DNA of 55,524 nucleotides from JBPOHE01 sp052035915 (GTDB taxonomy: Bacteria > Pseudomonadota > Gammaproteobacteria > Chromatiales > Chromatiaceae), in the NCBI GenBank assembly GCA_052035915.1, contig JBPOHE010000016.1:1-55524 (forward strand), written 5' to 3'. Under the pieces are notes generated by a model. The model saw nothing but the letters and a program-made list of their open reading frames with translations, searched no databases and was not told where the DNA came from. Positions 46,921 to 55,404 of the stretch are shown piece by piece. Position 1 is the first letter of the stretch; every line of letters starts with the position of its first letter. Position numbers and translations under genes: made by a program.

Positions 46921-48084
46921 ATGAATCTACACGAATATCAAGCCAAACAATTATTCAGCCGCCATGGGATTCCCGTTCCTGAAGGGTATCCCGCCACCAG
47001 CGTCGAGGAGGCACGCCAAGCCGCTCAGCGGCTTGGTCGTGGACGTTGGGTGGTCAAGGCTCAGGTCCACGCCGGTGGACGTGGCAAGGCCGGCGGCGTG
47101 GTGCTGGTGGACAGCATGGAGAAGGTCGAAGCCGAGGCACGCCGTCTTTTCGGCGCTCGACTGGTGACCAAGCAGACGGGCGCTGGAGGTCTGCCCATCC
47201 ACACCCTCCTGATCGAACGTCCCACCGCCGTGGCGCGGGAACTCTATGTCAGCATGTTGGTGGACCGATCGCGGCAAAGGATCGTGGTCATGGCCTCCGC
47301 CGCCGGGGGTATGGATATCGAGGAGGTGGCGGCCCACAGCCCGGAAAAGATCCTCACCACCCATATCGATCCAGCGGCGGGGTTGCAGCCCTATCAGTGC
47401 CGTCGGCTGGCCTTCGGGCTCGGGCTCGCGGGCGAGCAGGTCAAGCAGATGCAGGCCATCATCAGCGGGCTCTACAAACTCTTCCTGAACTGCGATGCCA
47501 GCCTGGTGGAGATCAACCCCCTGGTGGTGACCGATGCCGACAATCTGTTGGCCCTGGATGCCAAGATCAATCTCGATGACAACGGGCTCTTTCGTCATCC
47601 AGATCTGGCGGCGATGCGCGATCTCACCCAGGAAAACGAGCGCGAGGCGGCAGCTCGGGCCCATGATCTCAGCTACATCACCCTCGACGGCAATATCGGC
47701 TGCATGGTCAACGGTGCCGGCTTGGCGATGGCGACCATGGACGTGGTCAAGCTGTTCGGCGGCGAACCGGCCAACTTTCTCGATGTCGGCGGCGGCACCA
47801 CGGCGTCTCGTGTGGCGGAAGCCTTCAAGCTCATCCTCTCCGATCCCAAGGTCAAGGCGGTATTGGTCAACATCTTCGGCGGCATCGTACGGTGCGATCT
47901 GATCGCCGAGGGCATCATCGCGGCGGTCAAGGAGGTGGGGGTCAAGGTGCCGGTGGTGGTCCGTCTGGAAGGCACCAACGCCGAGCCGGGGTTGGAACTG
48001 CTCAAAGCCTCCGGTCTGGCGTTGCAGACGGCGGCCGATCTGGCCGAGGGGGCACGCATGGTAGTGGCGGCGGTGCAGGACTGA
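46921..48084 (+). CDS. sucC: Succinyl-CoA synthetase beta subunit (ADP-forming)
   Basis: 387 aa, the usual length. The ATP-grasp N-terminus starts MNLHEYQAKQLFSRHGIPVP, with WVVKAQVHAGGRGKAGGV and the metal-binding VEINPLVVTD. The C-terminal CoA-ligase domain contains GGTTASRVAEAF and NIFGGIVRCD. It makes ATP and succinate from succinyl-CoA in the TCA cycle. sucD follows after 14 bp. No 2-oxoglutarate dehydrogenase genes are adjacent, unlike in E. coli. Confidence 0.97.
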   Translation: MNLHEYQAKQLFSRHGIPVPEGYPATSVEEARQAAQRLGRGRWVVKAQVHAGGRGKAGGVVLVDSMEKVEAEARRLFGARLVTKQTGAGGLPIHTLLIERPTAVARELYVSMLVDRSRQRIVVMASAAGGMDIEEVAAHSPEKILTTHIDPAAGLQPYQCRRLAFGLGLAGEQVKQMQAIISGLYKLFLNCDASLVEINPLVVTDADNLLALDAKINLDDNGLFRHPDLAAMRDLTQENEREAAARAHDLSYITLDGNIGCMVNGAGLAMATMDVVKLFGGEPANFLDVGGGTTASRVAEAFKLILSDPKVKAVLVNIFGGIVRCDLIAEGIIAAVKEVGVKVPVVVRLEGTNAEPGLELLKASGLALQTAADLAEGARMVVAAVQD

Positions 48085-48098
48085 GGGGAGAACGAACC

Positions 48099-48971
48099 AT
48101 GAGCATATTGATCGACAAGCACACCAAGGTCATCTGCCAGGGCTTCACCGGCAAGCAGGGGACCTTCCATAGCCAACAGGCCATGGACTACGGCACCCTG
48201 ATGGTGGGGGGCGTCACCCCGGGCAAGGGCGGCGAGACCCATCTCGGGTTGCCGGTATTCGATACCGTGCATGACGCCGTTGCTTCGACCGGTGCGGAAG
48301 CCACCATGATCTATGTCCCCGCGGCCTTCGCGGCGGACGCGGTGCTGGAGGCGGCGGATGCCGGCATCAAGGTGATCGTCTGCATCACCGAAGGCCTCCC
48401 GGTGTTGGACATGATCAAGGTCAAGGCCGCCCTCCAAGGCTCCCCGGCCAGACTCATCGGCCCCAACTGCCCCGGCGTCATCACGCCGGGAGAATGCAAG
48501 ATCGGCATCATGCCGGGGAACATCCATCGCCCGGGAAAGGTCGGCATCGTCTCACGCTCCGGCACCCTGACCTACAAGGCGGTGTTTCAGACCACCAATG
48601 CCGGGCTCGGCCAGACCACCTGCGTGGGTATCGGCGGCGATCCCATCCAGGGCATGAACTTCATCGACTGCCTGGCGCTGTTCCAGGAAGACCCCAAGAC
48701 CGAGGGTATCATCCTGGTCGGTGAGATCGGCGGCAGCGGCGAAGAGGACGCCGCCGATTACATCAAGGCCCATGTGACCAAACCGGTGCTGGCCTATATC
48801 GCCGGGGTCACCGCCCCACCCGGCAAGCGCATGGGCCACGCCGGGGCCATCATCACCGGCGGCAAGGGCACCGCGGCCGGGAAATATGCCGCCCTGGAGG
48901 CGGCCGGGGTAGCGACCGTCCGCTCGCCGACCGAACTCGGCGCCCGTATGGCGCAACTACTCCAGGGCTGA
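48099..48971 (+). CDS. sucD: Succinyl-CoA synthetase alpha subunit
   Basis: 290 aa. The CoA-binding Rossmann domain (VICQGFTGKQGTFHSQQAM) and the ligase domain (GKVGIVSRSGTLTYKAV) are followed by the phospho-histidine H247 in GKRMGHAGAII. It forms the active enzyme with SucC. GGGGAGAA precedes the ATG at 48099. The frame is open upstream through sucC, but only the part from 48099 is SucD-like. Confidence 0.97.
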   Translation: MSILIDKHTKVICQGFTGKQGTFHSQQAMDYGTLMVGGVTPGKGGETHLGLPVFDTVHDAVASTGAEATMIYVPAAFAADAVLEAADAGIKVIVCITEGLPVLDMIKVKAALQGSPARLIGPNCPGVITPGECKIGIMPGNIHRPGKVGIVSRSGTLTYKAVFQTTNAGLGQTTCVGIGGDPIQGMNFIDCLALFQEDPKTEGIILVGEIGGSGEEDAADYIKAHVTKPVLAYIAGVTAPPGKRMGHAGAIITGGKGTAAGKYAALEAAGVATVRSPTELGARMAQLLQG

Positions 48972-49139
48972 GCCCCGGATCATCTCGGCCGGATCTGGGG
49001 AACGTTTCCACGAAGATCCCTTGACCGGCTGAGACCCCGCCCAGATTGGGATAAAATCAGCCGCCGACGCCCTCCCCGGCCCAGTGACCGCACACCGAGC
49101 CGGGGAGCGGTCCTCCCCAATAGCCATCCGAGGCCCACC

Positions 49140-50750
49140 TTGAGCTTACGTATCGCCCTCGCGCAGTTGAACCTCATGGTTGGCGACATCCCCGGCAACA
49201 CCCAGCGGGTGATCGCTGCCGCCAAGCAGGCCAGAGACAATCTGGGCGCCCATGCCGTGCTTTTCCCCGAACTCAGTCTCACCGGCTACCCGCCGGAGGA
49301 TCTTCTGTTGCGGCCGGAACTGAGCCGGCGCATCGAGCAGGCGCTCGAACGTCTTTGTCAGCAGGTCGAGGGGATCGATCTCATCCTGGGCTATCCCCGG
49401 GCCAGGGGGAATCAGCTCTTCAACGCCGTCGGCCTTATCCGCGACGGTGAGTTGCGGGCGGAGTATTTCAAGCAACTGCTACCGAATTACAGTGTCTTCG
49501 ACGAAAAACGCTACTTCGAGCCCGGCATCGATCCCGTCCTCATCGAGCTGCAAGGGGTAAAGGTCGGTCTCAACATCTGCGAGGATGTCTGGCAGCCCGG
49601 CCCCGTCGCCCAGGCGGTAGCCGCCGGCGCCCAGTTGATCCTCAACATCAATGCCTCACCCTTCCATTCCGGTAAATCACCGGAACGGGAAGAGTTGTTG
49701 CAGCAGCGGGCACGGGACAACGGGGTGCCCATCGTCTATCTCAATCTGGTCGGAGGCCAGGATGAGCTGGTGTTCGATGGCGGTTCCTTCGTGGTCGACG
49801 CCGCAGGCCGGCTCACCCAGAGAAGCCCCTTCTTCCAGGAACACCAAACCATCGTCGAATTCGACCTGAGGCTGCAACCCGTGCCGCGGCCGGCTTTGAT
49901 CACCCCCCATCCCAATGAGGAAGCCGGGGTCTACCAGGCCCTGGTGCTCGGCGTGCGGGACTATGTGGCGAAAAACGGCTTTCGCGGCGCCGTCCTGGGG
50001 CTGTCCGGGGGGATAGATTCGGCTTTGACCCTGGCGGTGGCGGTGGATGCCCTGGGGGCGGACCAGGTCGAAGCGGTCATGATGCCGTCGCGTTTCACCA
50101 GCGACATGAGTAATGAAGACGCCCTCATCGAGGCGCAAGCACTGGGCGTGCGTTCCACCAGCATCCCCATCGAACCGGCCTTCCAGGCGTTTCTGAGGCT
50201 GCTGGAGCGCGAGTTTGCCGGCATGCCCGCCGATGTGACCGAGGAAAATATCCAGGCACGCTGTCGCGGCAACATCCTCATGGCGATCAGCAACAAGAAG
50301 CGTAAGATTCTTCTCAGCACCGGCAACAAAAGCGAGATGTCCGTGGGTTACACCACCCTCTATGGCGACATGGCCGGGGGCTTCGCCCCCATCAAGGACG
50401 TGTTCAAAACCCTGGTGTATCGCCTGGCCGAGTACCGCAATGCCATCGCCCCGGTAATCCCGCGCCGGGTCATCGAACGCCCGCCCTCGGCGGAGTTGGC
50501 GCCCAACCAGAAGGACCAGGACAGTCTCCCCCCCTACGAGGTACTGGATCCCATCCTCCAGGGCTATGTGGAACAGGACAAGAGCGTGGAGGAGATCATC
50601 GCCGCCGGTTTCCAGCCGGAGGTGGTACGCCGGGTTGCCCGGCTGGTGGATATGAACGAATACAAGCGTCGCCAGGGGCCGCCCGGGGTGCGTATCACCC
50701 GGCGGGCCTTTGGTCGCGATCGCCGCTACCCCATTACCAATGGTTTTTGA
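49140..50750 (+). CDS. nadE: Glutamine-dependent NAD(+) synthetase
   Basis: 536 aa. The N-terminal nitrilase-type glutaminase has the triad E44, K111 and C147 (GLNICEDVW). The C-terminal synthetase carries the P-loop SGGIDS (289-294) and the LSTGNKSEMSVGY block. It amidates nicotinic acid adenine dinucleotide to NAD using glutamine. The start is a TTG at 49140. glnB begins 27 bp after the stop, placing a glutamine-using enzyme beside the glutamine-sensing PII protein. Confidence 0.96.
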   Translation: MSLRIALAQLNLMVGDIPGNTQRVIAAAKQARDNLGAHAVLFPELSLTGYPPEDLLLRPELSRRIEQALERLCQQVEGIDLILGYPRARGNQLFNAVGLIRDGELRAEYFKQLLPNYSVFDEKRYFEPGIDPVLIELQGVKVGLNICEDVWQPGPVAQAVAAGAQLILNINASPFHSGKSPEREELLQQRARDNGVPIVYLNLVGGQDELVFDGGSFVVDAAGRLTQRSPFFQEHQTIVEFDLRLQPVPRPALITPHPNEEAGVYQALVLGVRDYVAKNGFRGAVLGLSGGIDSALTLAVAVDALGADQVEAVMMPSRFTSDMSNEDALIEAQALGVRSTSIPIEPAFQAFLRLLEREFAGMPADVTEENIQARCRGNILMAISNKKRKILLSTGNKSEMSVGYTTLYGDMAGGFAPIKDVFKTLVYRLAEYRNAIAPVIPRRVIERPPSAELAPNQKDQDSLPPYEVLDPILQGYVEQDKSVEEIIAAGFQPEVVRRVARLVDMNEYKRRQGPPGVRITRRAFGRDRRYPITNGF

Positions 50751-50777
50751 TTTATTGTGCGAAGAGGCCTGAACAGC

Positions 50778-51116
50778 ATGAAAAAAGTCGATGCCATCAT
50801 CAAACCCTTCAAGTTGGACGACGTCCGCGAAGCCCTGTCCGAGGTGGGTATCACGGGCATGACCGCCACCGAAGTGAAGGGCTTCGGGCGGCAGAAGGGC
50901 CATACCGAACTCTATCGAGGGGCCGAATACGTGGTCGATTTTCTGCCCAAGATCAAGATCGAGGTGGTGGTGCGGGACGAACAGGTGGAACATTGCATCG
51001 AGGCCATCACCAAGGCGGCGCGCACCGGCAAGATCGGCGATGGCAAGATCTTTGTCACCACGGTCGAACATGTGGTGCGCATCCGCACCGGCGAGGTCGA
51101 CGACGACGCCGTCTGA
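50778..51116 (+). CDS. glnB: Nitrogen regulatory protein P-II
   Basis: 112 aa, exactly the family length. It has the opening MKKVDAIIKPFKLDDVREAL, the T-loop YRGAEYVVDFLP with uridylylation site Y51, and the C-terminal signature TGKIGDGKIFVTTVE. PII reports nitrogen and carbon status (ATP/ADP, 2-oxoglutarate) to glutamine synthetase control and other targets. GlnB and GlnK are hard to tell apart by sequence; the absence of an adjacent amtB favours GlnB. The ATG at 50778 is chosen over a start seven codons earlier. Confidence 0.95.
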   Translation: MKKVDAIIKPFKLDDVREALSEVGITGMTATEVKGFGRQKGHTELYRGAEYVVDFLPKIKIEVVVRDEQVEHCIEAITKAARTGKIGDGKIFVTTVEHVVRIRTGEVDDDAV

Positions 51117-51256
51117 TCCTCATTCCGACCAGCAGCGAGCCGGGTACGACCTGGCGGCTGGTCCGCCGCGAAAGTATGGGGAGATATCCGCTCAACAGCC
51201 ACCGGGGCCTTGTTCGCCGGTGGCGGAAACGCCCCCATTCCGGGAGCACAGAAGCC

Positions 51257-51467
51257 TCGGAAGCTGTTTGGAAATTCCCGTCGCAACTTCCGAGTCTCGG
51301 GGCCGAGGTCTGTTTCTCTAGTTATTGTTCTCTTTTAGAGAACAATTTTGGACTTATTTCTTTATTTGTTCTTGTTAACAGAACGGAAATCCGGCCTTTC
51401 AGGTCGATGCCCGGGGCCTTCAAGCTTGCCGCTCGGGGGCCGAGGGTTTCCAAACAGCTTCTCAGTT
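51257..51467. repeat. 120-bp palindromic repeat copy 6 inside a larger inverted-repeat unit
   Basis: The core (about 51299-51416) has the strongest palindromes, ATTGTTCTCTTTTAGAGAACAAT (split near 51326-51348) and TTTGTTCTTGTTAACAGAAC about 38 bp on, and ends TCGATGCCCGG. Outer inverted repeats GAAGCTGTTTGGAAA (51260) and GTTTCCAAACAGCTTC (about 51448-51463) give a ~210-bp unit like copy 3. The right arm runs into the bamD stop region. The rest of the 51117-51461 gap holds GC-rich sequence with no gene. Confidence 0.8.
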
Positions 51468-52286
51468 CCTATCCAGTTCCAAATAGTCCCAGATACTACT
51501 GGCCCAGTTTTTTTCCTCAAGCTTGGGCTCCGCCATATTGAAGGTGCCTTTTTCCAGATTCAGGGCCAACACCCGCTGGGCATCCGCCGCCAGATCATCG
51601 AGCCCGAGATGGGTATAGGCCGTAACCATGGCCTCGAGGGCCCCCTTCACCGCCGGGGTGTGGGGATAGTTCTCCACCACGCCCACGGCGCGTTCGGCGG
51701 CAGCTACATAAGCGGCGCGTCGAATGTAGTAATCCGCCACATTGACCTCGTGCTGGGCCAGCATGTTGCGCAGGAAGATCATGCGCTGCCGGGCGTCCGG
51801 GGTGTATTGGCTGTCCGGGAAGCGACGCACCAGCTCGGCAAAATCGTTGAAGGATTGCAGCGCGGCCTTTTGATCCCGTTGGGAAGGATCAGCGGGGACA
51901 AAACGGTCGAAGAAGCCGACATTGCGGTTGAAATTGACCAGTCCCTTCAGATAGTAGGCATAATCCACATGGGGATTGCGTGGGTTGAGCTTGATGAAAC
52001 GATCCGCGGCGGCGATGGCCGATTCGGGTTCTTCGTATTTGTAATAGGCATAGGCAACATCCAACTGGGCCTGCATGGCATACTTGCCGAAGGGATAACG
52101 CGCCTCCAGTTTCTCGTAATACTTGATCGCCTGCTCATAGCCTCCGTTGCGTAGGTGCTCCGAAGCGGTCGAGTAGAACTGGCTCGCCGTCCAGTCCTTC
52201 GTCTCGTCCTCTTCTTTGGTGAACCAACTACAGCCCGAGAGAATCCCGAGCATCAGGGACAACCACAATAAACGCCGAAAGGTCAT
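51462..52286 (-). CDS. bamD: Outer-membrane assembly lipoprotein BamD
   Basis: 274 aa. A lipoprotein signal ends in LSGC (C19), followed by five TPR-type units (YSTASEHLRNGGYEQAIKYY, AQLDVAYAYYKYEEPESAIA and others). BamD is the essential partner of BamA in folding outer-membrane proteins. The pattern ARYPFGKYAMQAQLDVAYAYY is very characteristic. Its start is only 8 bp from that of the divergent rluD, the usual gene pair in this group. Confidence 0.96.
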   Translation of the reverse strand: MTFRRLLWLSLMLGILSGCSWFTKEEDETKDWTASQFYSTASEHLRNGGYEQAIKYYEKLEARYPFGKYAMQAQLDVAYAYYKYEEPESAIAAADRFIKLNPRNPHVDYAYYLKGLVNFNRNVGFFDRFVPADPSQRDQKAALQSFNDFAELVRRFPDSQYTPDARQRMIFLRNMLAQHEVNVADYYIRRAAYVAAAERAVGVVENYPHTPAVKGALEAMVTAYTHLGLDDLAADAQRVLALNLEKGTFNMAEPKLEEKNWASSIWDYLELDRN

Positions 52287-52294
52287 GAGTTCTC

Positions 52295-53323
52295 GTGAAA
52301 TCAGTCAATAGAAAGCCCGCGGAGAGTATACCCGAAACCCAGGAAGAGTTGGCGGACAGCGGCGAGGCCGAGGGCGAATGGCTGAGCGCCGAGATCCCCC
52401 CGGAGCATCAGGGCTGGCGGCTGGACCAATCCCTGGCGGAACTCTTCCCCGACTATTCCCGCAACCGCCTCCAGCAGTGGATCCGCGAACAACGGGTAGT
52501 GGTGGACGGCGGGACCAGACGCCCCCGGGATAAGGTCCGGGGCGGGGAATGGGTCGAGATCCAGGCGGTAATCGAGGATCGCTGCGCCTTTCTGCCCGAG
52601 CCTATCGAACTCAAACTCATCCATGCCGATCCGGATCTCTTCATCCTCGACAAACCCGCCGGCTTGGTGGTCCATCCGGCCGCCGGCAACTGGCAGGGCA
52701 CCCTCTTGAACGCCCTCTTGTACCAGGACCCGGATCTGGCCCGCTTGCCCCGGGGAGGGATCGTCCATCGCCTGGACAAGGAAACCTCCGGCCTCATGGT
52801 GGTGGCGCGTAGTCTCAAAGCCCATGGCTTTCTGGTGGAGGAACTCCAGGCCCGACGGGTGCAACGGGAATATCTGGCCATAGTGGTCGGCCTACCCACC
52901 GCGGGCGGACAGATCGAGGCCCCCATCGGTCGTCACCCGAGACTCCGTACCCGGATGGCCGTGGTCGAAGCTGGGCGTCCGGCCCTCACCCACTATCGGG
53001 TGCTGGAGCGATACCGGGGTCACAGCCTCTTGCAGGTGCGCCTGGAAACCGGGCGTACCCACCAGATCCGGGTCCACATGGCCCATATCGGTTTGCCTCT
53101 GCTTGGCGATCCGGTGTATGGCGGGCGTCTGCGGCTGCCGGCACAGGCCACACCCGCCTTGGTCCAGACGTTGCGTCGCTTCCAGCGCCAGGCCCTTCAT
53201 GCCCGGCGACTGGAACTGACCCATCCCAGCTCGGGGGAACGTCTGAGTTGGCAGGCCGAGATGCCACCGGATATGGCAGACTTGCGCCAGCAATTGCGGT
53301 TGGATCTTGAAGCGGGGGAATAG
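52295..53323 (+). CDS. rluD: 23S rRNA pseudouridine synthase RluD
   Basis: 342 aa from a GTG at 52295. An S4 RNA-binding domain (about residues 40-95) precedes the pseudouridine synthase domain with catalytic D161 in GIVHRLDKETSGLMVV. It modifies helix 69 of 23S rRNA. Homology to RluD begins near residue 32, and an in-frame TTG at 52349, just after AGGAAGAG, would give a start nearer the family's and leave more room for divergent promoters. pgeF starts right after the stop codon. Confidence 0.95.
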   Translation: MKSVNRKPAESIPETQEELADSGEAEGEWLSAEIPPEHQGWRLDQSLAELFPDYSRNRLQQWIREQRVVVDGGTRRPRDKVRGGEWVEIQAVIEDRCAFLPEPIELKLIHADPDLFILDKPAGLVVHPAAGNWQGTLLNALLYQDPDLARLPRGGIVHRLDKETSGLMVVARSLKAHGFLVEELQARRVQREYLAIVVGLPTAGGQIEAPIGRHPRLRTRMAVVEAGRPALTHYRVLERYRGHSLLQVRLETGRTHQIRVHMAHIGLPLLGDPVYGGRLRLPAQATPALVQTLRRFQRQALHARRLELTHPSSGERLSWQAEMPPDMADLRQQLRLDLEAGE

Positions 53324-54082
53324 ATGTCGGTACAGGATGGCGTTCATAGGTTGAACTGGATCGAACCGGACTGGCCGGCCCCCGCCCGGGTGCGGGCATT
53401 GACCACCACCCGGCAGGGGGGATGCAGCCATCCGCCTTACGCAGGACTGAATCTGGCGAGCCATGTAGGGGACGATCCCGCCGCCGTGGCCGCCAACCGG
53501 AACCGGCTGACCGCAGAACTGGGGTTACCCGCGGAGCCCTTGTGGCTGACCCAGGTCCATGGCTGCGAGGTGGCGGACGCCCGGCTGGCCAAGCCGGGTT
53601 GCCAGGCGGATGCGGCGATAGCCTCGACCCCCGGGGAAATCTGCGCCGTCCTCACCGCCGACTGCCTGCCGGTGCTCTTCTGTGACCGGAGCGGTACCCG
53701 GGTGGCGGCGGCCCATGCCGGTTGGCGGGGACTGGCGGCGGGGGTGCTGGAAACCACCCTGGAGCGCTTGGCGTTACCCCCCGGAGAACTCCTCGCCTGG
53801 CTCGGGCCGTCCATCGGTCCACAAGCCTTCGAGGTCGGCGACGAGGTGGTGGCGGCTTTTGTCGCCGAAGATCCGGGGGCGATGGCCGGATTTCGCCAAG
53901 CCACAGCAGACCGCTGGCAGGCGGATCTCTACTGGCTGGCTCGGCGCCGTTTACTGGCTCAGGGGGTGAGACAGGTCTCGGGTGGTGACTGGTGCACCTT
54001 CAGCGATCCGGAGCGTTTCTATTCCTATCGCCGCGATGGGGTCACCGGACGCATGGCGTCCCTGATCTGGTTGCTGGATTGA
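53324..54082 (+). CDS. pgeF: Purine nucleoside phosphorylase/oxidoreductase PgeF (YfiH)
   Basis: 252 aa of the YfiH/LACC1 family. The zinc-site motifs TQVHG, TADCLPVLFCD and AAAHAGWRGLAAGVLE are intact, as is the late WCTFSDPERFYSYRRDG block. Family members cleave or deaminate purine nucleosides, and the E. coli protein is also reported to remove wrongly built peptidoglycan precursors. The ATG follows the rluD stop without a gap, so the two are co-translated. Confidence 0.95.
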   Translation: MSVQDGVHRLNWIEPDWPAPARVRALTTTRQGGCSHPPYAGLNLASHVGDDPAAVAANRNRLTAELGLPAEPLWLTQVHGCEVADARLAKPGCQADAAIASTPGEICAVLTADCLPVLFCDRSGTRVAAAHAGWRGLAAGVLETTLERLALPPGELLAWLGPSIGPQAFEVGDEVVAAFVAEDPGAMAGFRQATADRWQADLYWLARRRLLAQGVRQVSGGDWCTFSDPERFYSYRRDGVTGRMASLIWLLD

Positions 54083-54105
54083 TGACAAAACAACGAGGTG
54101 AAGCT

Positions 54106-54627
54106 ATGAGTGCGTGGAATATGTTGGCCCTGGTCGGGGAGGACAAACCCGGCATCGTGGCCCAGGTGACGGATGTTCTTTACCGCCACGGATGGAATCT
54201 GGGGGAAGCCTCGATGATGCGGCTGGGAGGCAACTTCAGCATCATGATGATGGTGCAGGGGACGGGCGGTAAGGAGGTACTCAGGCCACTGATCGAACCC
54301 GTCGCCCAGGCGTTGGGCCTCAGGTTCCATGTCTTTCCCATCCATGGCGGGCTGCATCGACACTTGGTGCCCAATATCCAGGTGCGGGTGAATGGGGCGG
54401 ATCGGGCCGGGATCGTCGCCAAGGTGACCGGCGCCCTGGCTCAACAGGGGTTCAACATCCTCGAACTGGATTCGGACGTGGCCGGCACCCCGGAACGGCC
54501 CATCTACATCATGTGTATCCAGGGCTTTGCCGAGGCCACGGTGGAAGCGCTGCAAGCGGCGGTGGACGCGGCCAAGGACACCGATATCCAGGTGGACGTC
54601 TCCCCCATCGAAACCTTCATTGGCTGA
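54106..54627 (+). CDS. Tandem ACT-domain protein, GcvR-like
   Basis: 173 aa made of two ACT domains, MLALVGEDKPGIVAQVTDVL (about residues 5-80) and VRVNGADRAGIVAKVTGAL (about 92-170), the layout of the glycine cleavage system transcriptional repressor GcvR. Such proteins act through protein partners, not DNA. The amino acid sensed cannot be read from the sequence. CGAGGTGAAG precedes the ATG at 54106. It lies in a run with rluD, pgeF and def. Confidence 0.85.
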   Translation: MSAWNMLALVGEDKPGIVAQVTDVLYRHGWNLGEASMMRLGGNFSIMMMVQGTGGKEVLRPLIEPVAQALGLRFHVFPIHGGLHRHLVPNIQVRVNGADRAGIVAKVTGALAQQGFNILELDSDVAGTPERPIYIMCIQGFAEATVEALQAAVDAAKDTDIQVDVSPIETFIG

Positions 54628-54634
54628 CCCGCCC

Positions 54635-55147
54635 ATGGCTGTTCTGGAAATACTCACCCTGCCCCATCCCCTGCTCAAACAGGAAGCGGCCCCCGTCGAG
54701 GTGTTCGATGATGAATTGCGCGCCTTTATCGCCGACCTCGAAGAGACCCGTCGCGCCGGCCCGGCCGCGATCGGCATCGCCGCCACCCAGGTTGGGCGCC
54801 TGCAACGCCTCCTCATCATCGATCTCAGCAGCAAGCCGAAAATCCCCAATCACGGCCATCTGGTGCTGATCAATCCCGAGATCACCCACTGGGAGGGCTT
54901 CGAACTGGGCCGGGAGGGTTGCCTCTCGGTGCCCCATTACACCGGTAACGTCATCCGCGCCGAGCGGATCAAACTCAAGGCCCAGGACCCCCATGGCGCG
55001 CCGCTCGAATTCGAGATGCAGGGATTCGAGGCCCGGGCGGTACAACACGAAGTGGATCACCTGGACGGGTTGCTCTTCATCGACCGGGTGGTGAGCCGAC
55101 GGACGGATCTGTTTCAGCGCAAGGTCTATCAGAAGGCGGGAGGATGA
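54635..55147 (+). CDS. def: Peptide deformylase
   Basis: 170 aa with all three deformylase motifs: GIAATQVG (47-54, motif 1), EGCLSVP with metal ligand C96, and QHEVDHLDG with H138, E139 and H142. It removes the formyl group from nascent proteins. It follows the ACT-domain gene by 7 bp. It is not next to fmt as in E. coli, so it may be a second or atypically placed copy. Confidence 0.95.
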   Translation: MAVLEILTLPHPLLKQEAAPVEVFDDELRAFIADLEETRRAGPAAIGIAATQVGRLQRLLIIDLSSKPKIPNHGHLVLINPEITHWEGFELGREGCLSVPHYTGNVIRAERIKLKAQDPHGAPLEFEMQGFEARAVQHEVDHLDGLLFIDRVVSRRTDLFQRKVYQKAGG

Positions 55148-55159
55148 AGCGCGGCAAGT

Positions 55160-55404
55160 TATGGTGAGTTGGGAAAAGCGCGGCGTTGCCCGACATTTCA
55201 TGACCACCATACTGCGCAACGAGCAGAGTAGGATGCAATAGAGGTAAGCCGCATTGCGCCGAATGCGAGAGCCCGCGTAGCTCCGATCAGCGACAGCGTA
55301 ATCGGAGGAATGGAGCTTTCATGCGTGCTGGTTGCATTCAGTTAAATGCTGGGTTGGCGATACGTCCGCCAACCCAACCTACGGTGCTAGCCCGCGTAGC
55401 ACGG
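55160..55404. repeat. Dispersed intergenic repeats downstream of def
   Basis: No gene is visible. A perfect 10-bp stem (TGGGTTGGCG/CGCCAACCCA, 55350-55376) and a 7-bp stem (CTCCGAT/ATCGGAG, 55281-55307) are of the kind found in common intergenic repeats. GCCCGCGTAGC occurs twice (55271 and 55390). The second copy runs into the intron-like sequence at 55405. Confidence 0.55.
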
